Origin: Echinarachnius parma
Taxonomy: Eukaryota > Echinodermata > Echinoidea > Clypeasteroida > Echinarachniidae
NCBI GenBank assembly: GCA_037951105.1
Contig: JBAMJV010009384.1
Span: 1-64,000, forward strand
Reading direction: 5' to 3'
DNA length: 64,000 nt
Shown piece after piece: positions 54,830 through 64,000 of the stretch (its first letter is position 1; each line of letters begins with the position of its first letter). Made by a program: the position numbers and the translations under genes. The notes beneath the pieces were generated by a model that searched no databases, was not told the origin of the DNA, and was given only the letters and a program-made list of their open reading frames with translations.

Positions 54830-55642
54830 TACTAAGTCAGTGCAATGAGTTAGTGAATATCAATTTGCATTCTTGCTCATTACTCTTGTCATATGATACT
54901 CATTTACCATGGATTTTTCACACAACACTCAGTGAACATATCAGATCACAGAAATACACATTTTTATAAACCCCTCGTCAGTTTTTGCATATGTCAACAA
55001 TGTCAATACCATTAATTTTTTGGCAGCTAAAAAGTTTGACAACATTTTTGTTTTGCTTGTCACATGAAAACCTGTGCCCACCACCACTTGAATTTGCAAG
55101 AAAATGACAGTAATTCTTCTTTCAAAACTTTAAAATAATTTTTTTATTTTGTATGAAATGTTTGATTAAAAACATGCTAAATTAGTGTACAATATAAGAC
55201 TTTGGAACAAAAATTGTTGGATGAATAAATTTAATGCAATTGTTGGAAAATATTATGACTATCATTATTGTTATTCTATTGTGTTGCCTTTGTTTTCAAG
55301 CCATTCAGGCCAATAAAATGTCACACATGTGTGTTTTCATGATTTCACTTGCTCGAACGGGCCAGTAGAAAACATTTAGTGTAGAGGCCAGGCCCCATAA
55401 TTCATAAAAGCCGCTAGCTTAGTTGCATGCTAAGTCTTATTTTGTTTGGCGTGGCTAAGAATTAAACACTTGCTCTTTTATTTGCTAGCTAGGTTTAAGT
55501 GAGTGGGTATGTCAAGGTTACCCAGCTAACCCTAGTTGGGGACTAGGAAAACTGTTGCTCACTAACTATCATTTGAAATACACTTAGTCTGGAACTAAGC
55601 TAGTGGCATTTTATGAATATGGGCCCTGATTTATACATTTCA
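54830..55642. other. Non-coding stretch with repeat fragments
   Basis: Contains a piece of the CGAACGGGCCAGTAG repeat (about 55340-55390) and a block with GCTAGCTT/TAGCTAGG words at 55400-55630 that is partly self-complementary. No exon is seen. Confidence 0.4.
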
Positions 55643-55960
55643 GGGGGGTGTTTCACAAAGATCCTAAGTTGAACTTAACTCTAAGTTGGACTTAGTAAAG
55701 TTATGGAAAGTCGTTAGTTTTTATGAAACAATTTTGTAAAATTTATTTTAAAAGACCTAAAATGTTGTTTCAAATTACGAAAAATGTTCTATTATCAAGG
55801 AGATTTCATGAATGATCTTCATGTAAAATTTATGAAAGTCTAAAATACTTGCATTTTTGCATTTGAATATATTTTATTCCAAGGCTACAAATGGCTTTCC
55901 ATAATATTTAAGTCCAACTTAGTGCTAAGTTCAACTTAGGATCTTTGTGAAACACCCCCC
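55643..55960. mobile_element. Foldback MITE, complete copy of the 24896 family
   Basis: Inverted ends GGGGGGTGTTTCACAAAGAT and ATCTTTGTGAAACACCCCCC, continuing as 'cctaagttgaacttaa' and its complement. A truncated end of the same type lies at 63613-63650. Confidence 0.85.
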
Positions 55961-56990
55961 AGGTTCTTTATATCATACACTGCATGTTTGTTGTCCTAAG
56001 TTTGCTGGCCAATGCTCATAGAAAAAAAAACATTGATGTTGGAAAAGCATTCTACATCCATATTCTCTCTCCCTTGCCTTAATATTTCAACACTCATAAA
56101 ATGAAAAGCAAACAGACTTTTGATTTCTATTCAGAACCTCATATTTATTAATGTACCCTTCGAATATACATTTTTAAAATTTGTTTTAATTTTATTGAAG
56201 TTACTTTCTTCCAAAAAAAAATATTTGAAGAAATAACTCACATTCTCCAAACTTAATATTGAGTTAAAAGTACATCTTCTTTATAGCGCTCTTTAATGGC
56301 AATCACATAACACTTATTCAGTACAAAACCTGTACAAAACCCAAATCTAGAACATCCAGGCACTTGTATTTTGTAAGAAGACGTTGATTATATCAATTGG
56401 AAGAGATTGAATATGCACAAATTTATATAAGAGCAACATTTCAGAAGATATTGAATAATAATAATAGTAATAATAATAATGATAATTATAATAATAATGA
56501 TAATGACAATAATAATAAAAAAATAATGATAATAATGATAATAATAATAATAATATTAATATATATATTATGCTATAGCCCACAATAATCACTAGGGCTC
56601 TCTATGTGCTTTACAAACAAATAATGCAACTTAAATTTAAACAAAATACCATGTACATCAAAATAATACAATTTAGACAAAACAAAATACAATGCGGCAT
56701 ATTTAAATAAAAGAAAGATAAGTCTTAAGGATTTCACAAAGCAATTTGTACTTGAATATATATTTTTATGAGAAGAGCATTTCATAAGAGATTAAACAAA
56801 TATCAGAGAAGATCAAATATAACATTATATATACATATTTGGTTTAGAGGTAACTTGATAGCATTTCTGAAATAATAGTTCATCCTGACAAAAGAAAATA
56901 ACGCAGATGTTAATCACACTTTAGTTTGAATGATAACATTAAATCCTCAATGGTACAAATAAATACCTCATACATTTAACTAGCAAGCGA
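55961..56990. other. AT-rich stretch with AAT microsatellite
   Basis: A (AAT)n-type tract at 56453-56560 is the only recognisable feature. Confidence 0.5.
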
Positions 56991-57715
56991 AATGCAAATA
57001 CTTGTATTCAGCACAGATATACATTTGTAAGTAACATTAAATTACATAATACTTGCAAATGAAATGCAAATACATGTATTCAGCACAGATGTAAGTAGCA
57101 TTAAATTGCATAATACTTGCAAATGAAATGCAAATACATGTATTCAGCACAGATGTAAGTAGCATTAAATTGCATAATACTTGCAAATGAAATGCAAATA
57201 CATGTATTCAGCACAGATGTAAGTAGCATTAAATTGCATAATACTTGCAAATGAAATGCAAATACATGTATTCAGCACAGATGTAAGTAGCATTAAATTG
57301 CATAATACTTGCAAATGAAATGCAAATACATGTATTCACAGATGTAAGTAACATTAAATTGCATAATACTTGCAAATGAAATGCAAATACATGTATTCAG
57401 CACAGATGTAAGTAACATTAAATTGCATAATACTTGCAAATGAAATGCAAATACATGTATTCAGCACAGATGTAAGTAACATTAAATTGCATAATACTTG
57501 CAAATGAAAGGCAAATACATGTATTCAGCACAGATATAAGTAACATTAAATTGCATAATACTTGCAAATGAAATGCAAATACATGTATTCAGCACAGATG
57601 TAAGTAACATTAAATTGCATAATACTTGCAAATGAAATGCAAATACATGTATTCAGCACAGATATAAGTAACACTAAATTGCATAATACTTGCAAATGAA
57701 ATGCAAGTTTTTGCA
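56990..57715. repeat. 64-bp satellite with an ATGCAAAT octamer in nearly every unit
   Basis: About eleven copies of a 64-bp unit ('acttgcaaatgaaatgcaaa' ... 'cagcacagatgtaagtarca' ...). The period is exact (57051, 57115, 57179, ...) except for one copy shortened by four bases. ATGCAAAT, the POU-domain octamer, is in almost all units; one unit has AGGCAAAT. Confidence 0.92.
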
Positions 57716-59010
57716 CAGATAAATATATTGCATCAGATTGCAGAATACAAAATAATGCACTTTTGCAAAAGAATGCCATTATGTAGCACAAACACAAATA
57801 GCATTTACAAATTATTTCCTTGCATACAAACTCCCACTAGCAAAAGCAATACTATAAACTACACATGGTGTTTAATGTAAAATAAAAAGCAATTTAAGCT
57901 GATTCAATTTTTCATTGGGTACCTTACAATACCAGGGGGACTTTGATTACTTACGCATAAAATAATAAAAGGCATTGTCAATCACATATTTTTCATTTTT
58001 GTCTTTGTTTGCATGTAAGCAACAAAATAACAATCAATATGGTAAATGGTTTAATAAACCTGTTGGAAGACAATTTGATATAGTGTCACACAAATTCTAC
58101 TTTATCAACACACATTTTAAAGATATCTCAGACCAAAAACAAAAATATTTTCCCTTCCTGCCAGTACATATGAGTGATGCGAGTATACAACCCATTTACG
58201 TTTAGTCATATATTTCCTCTCAAGTTGAAAATAAAATAATCAATTTTTGATACCACTGTTTCCTACTTAAAATTGCCCACTAGAGCAGTGGACTGGAGCT
58301 CTTAGTGGTGGTCTGGGTGGCAATGACCACACAAAATTTAATTTGGCCACTAGAAACTTGTATTGGCCACCAAAGAAGTAAGATCTACAGAGGGAGCCCT
58401 TTAGAGACTGCCACATTTTAAAAACTGTCCATACTCAAATAACGTTGAAGCAGACCCGACAAAAGCAGGCTATACATAACCGATGTTGTTGCATCCACTA
58501 CTATGTCAGCAGAGGAAAAAATGAAATATATATATTTTTTTTTTTTGGGGGGGGGGGGGGCTAATTTTCAAGCTTGCATGCTTGAAAACAGCACTCTAAA
58601 GTTTGTTTTGCACTGCAATCTCTGCACATTTTCCAGGGCTCCTGCATGATTTTCGTGGGGCTATTTCTGGCAGTTTGGGGGCTAAGTCGCCCTGAGCCCC
58701 GATGGTTTTTTTTCACTGTATGTCAGGAGTTTTGAACCAGTTCTTTGATGAGTCAGCCGTCATTTGAACAAGGAATGTTTAAATACATGGCAACCTTCAT
58801 TGGGCAGTAAAAGCAGAGAACAGTGGTAACAAAAAATACATTGTTTTCATTATTAGGGATACAGGAGAGGAAATACACAACTAGGAATGAAAAGATCTAC
58901 ATGCGTGCTCTCATCAGCGTCAGTAAGACCAAAAACAAGCATTTAGCTTTCCTTTCAGACTTGATATGTACATGTAACATACAGTATATTTGGCAAATGA
59001 TTTGGCAACA
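57716..59010. other. Non-coding stretch
   Basis: AT-rich, with a G-run at 58547-58560 and no recognisable exon. Words around 58265-58390 ('ggccactagaaac') also occur near 52400 and 40795, indicating an unnamed repeat. Confidence 0.4.
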
Positions 59011-59014
59011 TTAA

Positions 59015-59650
59015 AGGTTCCCTGAAATTCAAATGCAAGTTGCCTTCAAACTAGTGTATACATCAACTATTTGTTAACTATTTGACCTGCATTATGTTTT
59101 GTATATATTTTAACATTTAAGCAATTATTTTCTCCAGTTTGCTATGCCCCACCTCTAAAAAAAAACTCTCCAGAGAAAAAAATGCCCCAGTGACATCATC
59201 TGTCAATCAATACTCAACTACTGAAAAGATGAACAATACAGGGTGGAATGCAACTTCTCCCAATGTGAGGGCTCGCTCACAATAGCATCACATGTTTGAA
59301 TACTGTTCTAACCAATGTACACTTTCAATTTCAATAGCATTAGCAGTTACTATGTCAGATAAGCTCAACCATGATTAGGACAAGAAAGGCACTGATAAGC
59401 TATTGTATTGTCTTTTGTGCATCTCTGGTTAGCTGACCAATGGTTGACATGTGATGTCACTGGGGGATTTTTCCTCTTGAGAGGTTTCTTTTGTAGAGAT
59501 GGGGCCATGGCAAACTGAAGAAAATAATTGCTAAAATGTTTTAAAATATACAAAACATATTATGTAGGTCAAATAGTTAACAAATAGTTGAATGTATTAC
59601 ACTAATACATAATAGTTGAAGGCAACTTGCATTGGAATTTCAGGGAACCC
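59015..59650. mobile_element. TTAA-flanked foldback MITE
   Basis: TTAA at 59011-59014 and 59651-59654. Termini AGGTTCCCTGAAATTC and GGAATTTCAGGGAACCC. Arms continue for about 100 bp ('gcaagttgccttcaa', 'caactatttgttaactattt' and complements). Confidence 0.85.
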
Positions 59651-59708
59651 TTAAGATAAGACTGGATACGGTAAATACATTTGTGGTAATACTGGAAATC
59701 AAAATTAA

Positions 59709-60064
59709 AGTGATCCATTAACTTTGTCAAACTCAACCAAAATTATTTGGAGCTTTCACACTTCTCTTTTACCTTGTTGTTTGGCTTATGTTAACAGAAG
59801 AATGAAATGAGTTTTTATTTTTCAAATGTTTCCCTAGTTTTTTTGATATTTATGATTGAATGATTTTCAGTTGTAGTCAAAATCGACAGGCAGTAGGTGA
59901 CCAAATCTGACATCAATTTTCACCCTTCTGAATAGGTACACAGCGTCTTTCTTTTCATGAAAATATCACACATCATTCAGAAGAACCTTACAATGATATT
60001 GGTACATGATAGAACTATCCAATATCACTTAATTTGAAAAATTGTATAAAGTTAATGGATCACT
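59709..60064. mobile_element. TTAA-flanked MITE, 356 bp
   Basis: TTAA at 59705-59708 and 60065-60068. Termini AGTGATCCATTAACTTTGT and AAAGTTAATGGATCACT. It begins only 55 bp from the previous element. Confidence 0.88.
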
Positions 60065-60069
60065 TTAAA

Positions 60070-62150
60070 ATAAATACTAGGCAAGTATAATACTAATTTT
60101 ACTTAGTCCAACAATCATCTTCACATATCCAGTGTAATACTGCATTAAGGGAACATCATTTTTCGCTGGGCCACTGATAATGCAATTTAAATTGACCTTA
60201 TTTACAGAAAATATGGATAATGCTAAAGTTTAGAATGTAACAAAACAAAAATCACAAAATAAGATAAGAACATGGAAGACAGCATTTCTTGGACCAAAAC
60301 AAATACAAAAAAAAAGAGGAAATAAAATAGGCAAAATATCAGTTATATTACCAGATTACTGCAGTACCTTTCCCTCAATGAATGCACTTCTAGTGCTAAC
60401 AAACATTGGACACAAATATGGAAGGTCAATTACTGTGGCGAACATAGTTACCAAACCCTGTTACTGAAAAGCACATCAAGAGGGAACATAACATTTAGTC
60501 TTCAGAAAACAGAATTTGTGATTCAAAATAAAACATGCAATTTGTGGCTTTAGTGATGAAACAAAAAATGACCCCAGCAAGTTTGTTTTATTTTGTATAA
60601 TTAATGACATATTGCTACAAGTATCCATTGTCCATTATTCCAAACGTGTTTTGCACATATATCAATTATTTATAACAAAGAAATTACCCTTCTCTTACTA
60701 AACCCTTTCCCTTCGAGATTCTGAAAAACTCATAGACTGCGTACATGAGTTAGTCAAGGGGTTAATGGATTTTATGTGCAAAACATCAATATCTGAACAT
60801 TTGGCATCACAAAGACCTACAAAATGGTTTGCAGAACACAATTGATCAAAATTTCAATTTCTTACTCTCTCCCATCAAATGTAACTCCCCATCAAATTGC
60901 ATCTATGCACCGACTTCTTAACACCATTACATAACATTTATCAAGCTCTAGCACTAAGTTGTCACATCTGAGCACCTTATTTTATACATACATGTACATG
61001 TACATGTACATACATACATACATACATACATATCTTATACATAAAACTAAAAACATAATGTTAGAAAAAATACTTTTTAGATATAAAACTTGCATATTTA
61101 ATAGTACAAAAGTACAAATTTGCATCCATCAGAGAAAAAAAATAGTTTTAATCAAAAAGATTTGCATGATGGAGAAAATCATCAAGTCATGCAATGGACA
61201 CACATTCACTCAGATGTGACCTGTTGCACCAAAATACCACCAACAATAACCAGCAAGTGCAAAGCTGAGAAAATTTGAAAAATAGTTTCACTGTATCACA
61301 CGAGCAGTATTTATCTCATTCCTGGGTTTCTTGCCCTTTTTGTTATCCAAGTATAACAAGTCATGGCATCAGTCAGCTGAGATTGTTTAGAATTCAAAAA
61401 TACTAAATTTTAGACTTATACATGTAAGTGTAATATATTGGCAATAGTAGCGTTTTGTGGTAACAGGTCGCATGTATCATTATAAGACAACATTATTGTC
61501 ATATCTAATTTCTTTTTGTTCATTCATTAATTCTCATATTTCTGGTACCATCTGAAGACCAACCTGTCTTATTGTACAAAAAACAAAAATGGATCTATAT
61601 AATAATATAATAATTTGGTTACTGATCAATAAAATACAAAGTTTCTTGATTTTGTAATGAAACAGTTCATTTTAGTATCAATCATAATATCTACAATATA
61701 TACATTGTACATGTACATGTACTTCAACTTAAGTTTGATGTATGTAAAGATAAAAAATTGTAGCTTTTTTTAACGTCATGATACTTCAACTAAAAGTTCC
61801 AAAAAGGCACATCTAAATATGAATGAACTTGTCGAGATGAGGGGTACCAATATGGCCACCCCCACCCCCTCCCACCAGTCATACTAGAGTTTGACTTTTT
61901 TCCTTTCCTGCTGTAATCACAAGCACAAGCATATATAATCCAGGAAAAATAATCATTACAATTCTTTTTTGAGATCTACTTTTCAATCCTGCCTGCATAT
62001 AACTGACACAACAAGTATTCCGACAGCTAGTTCACATTTGTATTGGGTTCTTTTATGATTTGTAGAGGCTATTTTTTGGAAATAATGGAGGGTGGGGGGG
62101 GGGGGGGGGGCATTTTCCTTAACTTCAATGTCTGTTTTGACATCTCCCCA
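60070..62150. other. AT-rich stretch, possibly long 3' UTR or intergenic
   Basis: Contains an ACAT/TGTACA repeat (60985-61032) and a G-run (62091-62110). No exon is seen. If the gene at 62366-62598 has a long 3' UTR it would extend leftward here. Confidence 0.35.
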
Positions 62151-62151
62151 T

Positions 62152-62157
62152 TTTATT
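62152..62157 (-). terminator. Candidate polyadenylation signal AATAAA
   Basis: AATAAA on the minus strand about 210 bp after the stop codon of the 62366-62598 exon. Confidence 0.3.
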
Positions 62158-62365
62158 GTGGGCCATCAATTGTAGCAATCTTCGTTATGTGATGACACAC
62201 GCGTTGTGTAGCGCCATCTTGTGTCCACTCGAAGCACAACCGTATTGCGTTGTGTATGCAGTGCATCGCGCGATTGTATGGACGCTATACCCTGGTACAG
62301 CCCTAACAAATAAATAAATAATTAAACAAAATGGCGGATATTCGTTTGGTACCCCAGGGTACCAT

Positions 62366-62598
62366 TTATGCCATAATGTATACTGCACCATCCCCGTCTT
62401 CCCCTTCATCATTTTTGCCCGGAGCTGTATACTTGAACTTGTATTTACCCTCAGATGCTGATTTACACCTTATTCTGCCAACAACTTTCTGAACGCATGG
62501 TCGCCTATAGATCCACCTCAGTATTTCCCAGACGAGTACCGTTACGGGTGCTGTAGTAATTATAGCCACCTTCCAGTCAAGTCCAGAATGTGGTTCAC
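62366..62598 (-). CDS. Probable terminal exon of an unrecognised membrane protein
   Basis: On the minus strand a splice acceptor (ccacacag) precedes an open frame of 76 codons ending in TAA. The frame starts GEPHSGLDWKVAIITTAP, continues with the hydrophobic TVLVWEILRWIYRRP (a candidate single membrane span or amphipathic helix followed by Arg-Arg), then a basic stretch and an acidic Gly/Asp/Glu tail ending AVYIMA. Third positions are not AT-skewed as in neighbouring non-coding DNA, which supports coding. I do not recognise the family. Upstream exons would lie to the right, probably beyond 64000. Confidence 0.5.
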
Positions 62599-62599
62599 C

Positions 62600-63284
62600 T
62601 GTGTGGAGAGGGCAAATTATGAGCCAATTATAGCATGGGGGTTATAGTATGCACCTGTATGGGAACACTTGCCTGAATGCTCCCAAGGGAGTTGAGAGAG
62701 AACACATGTACTGCTTGATCAATTGTGATGTATGATTTTAATAATGGGGCAATTATTATATCAGACACAGGGCCCTTTGGCACAAAAGAGACAACCCTCT
62801 GTTTACAAAAAAAATTATATGGTTATTTACTTTCTTTTTATTAAAATAAATATCATGTTTTAAAGGCTAGAAAGGTATTACCATACAACCCCAATCTGCA
62901 CATTGTTTTCTTGATACATTTGTATACAACTCGCCACTTACAGGTACTAAGTATAAAATACACTTTGTTATCATGTGCAAAAACTATTAACTATTAATGC
63001 TAGCATGAAAGTCAATGTAAATGTACATGTCCACACATGAAAGTGACCTGATGCTAGAAATTAACCTTTTTTCTTTTTGGCTCCATCAGGCAAGTAAAGT
63101 CAAAGCTTCTTAAATTCAAGTGACTGGAAACCTGAATCTAACGGCCCCCAAAACAAAGCAAAACATTGAGAGTTCTGTTAAAATGTTAGTTGCCATGTTA
63201 GTTGCCCCTTTAGGCAAATCAAATCAAGCCTTCATGAAAATGATGTTGGCCCGGGATCTAGTGGTCCAGTGGTACTTTTTAGCC
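62600..63284. other. Probable intron, nothing recognised
   Basis: AT-rich, without further exon candidates that I can support. Confidence 0.35.
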
Positions 63285-63520
63285 CTGTAAAGCCCGGCGC
63301 AGACAGAGCCGACTCGACCCGATCCGACTGGTTTTTCAGTCAAGCTAGAGTCAGTTTCGCTCAGTCGGAGCCGATCCAACATGTTGAATCGGCCTCAAAT
63401 AATCTCCGACTGGCTCTTGACTGGCAAATCCGGAGTCCTGAGGCAACGCATACTGAGTTAATCAGGCTGAAAACCAGTCGGATCGGGTCGAGTCGGCTCT
63501 GTCTGTGCCGGGCTTTACAG
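63285..63520. mobile_element. GC-rich foldback MITE, copy 2
   Basis: CTGTAAAGCCCGGCGCAGAC at left and GTCTGTGCCGGGCTTTACAG at right form a nearly perfect inverted repeat that continues through 'agagccgactcgacccgatc'. Better preserved copy of the element at 4586-4810. Confidence 0.85.
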
Positions 63521-63612
63521 TACTTATATATTCACCTTCATCATTTCCTGGTGGAATACTCAGCACAGAGGGCTTGGTCATTCCTGCTGCTTGGCTGGTC
63601 TGTGCGTTATCT

Positions 63613-64000
63613 GGGGGGTGTTTGACAAAGATTTAAGATTTAACTTAAAGGGTACCACCACCCAAAAATAATATTCTTATAAATGACAGGTAACATCTTT
63701 AGTATTCCATTCCATCAACAAGTTCACAAAAATAAGTAAGAAAAAATACATATAATTGGAAAACGCATCACCATTCTAAAGCATGCATTCATGGGTCTGC
63801 ATGTACGAGACTACTTTGTCCAGAGCGAACGAATCGCCCGAGATTCTATTGTCTCCAAACGAATGCGTGAATAGCATTGGCGCACTCGCAAATGTTTGGC
63901 CCGTACGCAACCAGGAAATAGTAGTGGTTCCGTAAGTGGTGGAAATGAATTGCTTTGTTTATGAATTACACAACCCTTTGCAAAATGTTGGGTATCTATT
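63613..64000. mobile_element. MITE fragments at the window edge
   Basis: 63613-63650 repeats the end of the 55643 family (GGGGGGTGTTTGACAAAGAT). It is followed at 63645 by TTAA|AGGGTACCACCACCC, the left terminus of another TTAA element that runs off the window. Confidence 0.5.

Noticed and set aside
56990..57715. Regular repeats considered as a CRISPR array
   Set aside because: Units are contiguous 64-bp tandem copies without unique spacers, in an animal genome.

Overview
The window reads as nuclear DNA of an animal, most likely a marine invertebrate: spliced genes with GT-AG introns of 0.5 to 4.5 kb, AT-rich sequence, no operons, and very many short DNA transposons, SINEs and satellites. 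The exact organism cannot be read from the sequence; echinoderm, hemichordate or lancelet-like genomes are my guess from the SINE style and gene set, held loosely.

Three host genes are secure. (1) An intronless rhodopsin-class GPCR lies on the minus strand at 5190-6554. (2) Two coding exons of HYOU1 (the ER chaperone GRP170) lie on the minus strand at 25191-25360 and 21599-21677; the rest of that gene was not found to the left. (3) Twelve consecutive, phase-matched exons of CDC16 (APC6, a TPR subunit of the anaphase-promoting complex) lie on the plus strand between 37352 and 52898. They cover about 443 codons; the first coding exon and the C-terminal exons were not found. A probable terminal exon of an unrecognised membrane protein lies on the minus strand at 62366-62598.

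Layout. 1-4 kb: AT-rich ~445-bp tandem repeats, TTAA-flanked MITE pieces and an inverted pair of tRNA-like sequences. 4.6-4.8 kb: GC-rich foldback element. 5.2-6.6 kb: GPCR. 6.9-9.1 kb: decayed hAT-like composite with a 114-bp MITE inserted in it. 9.8-10.9 kb: tandem repeat rich in AGGTCA direct repeats. 11.9-21.4 kb: region bracketed by inverted repeats, holding broken minus-strand reading frames and a hAT-like composite (14669-17322). 21.6-25.4 kb: HYOU1 exons. 26-27.3 kb: candidate promoter split by a palindromic hAT MITE. 27.3-37.3 kb: intergenic, with the second hAT composite (30727-32366), CATC repeats and a C-rich minisatellite. 37.3-52.9 kb: CDC16, whose introns carry MITEs, SINEs, tandem copies of part of exon 6, duplicated exon-7 acceptors and an almost new LTR element that encodes only Gag-protease (47602-51688). 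52.9-64 kb: LINE remnant, foldback elements, a 64-bp satellite with an ATGCAAAT octamer in each unit, and the minus-strand terminal exon.

Most of the window is mobile DNA. The best-supported observations are perfect 8-bp target duplications around four hAT-like elements, TTAA around several MITEs, the Gag-protease-only LTR element, and inverted MITE copies flanking CDC16 exon 6, an arrangement that could favour exon circularisation. I did not find a clearly new biological system; the region of broken reading frames between 13.7 and 20.7 kb is the least explained stretch.
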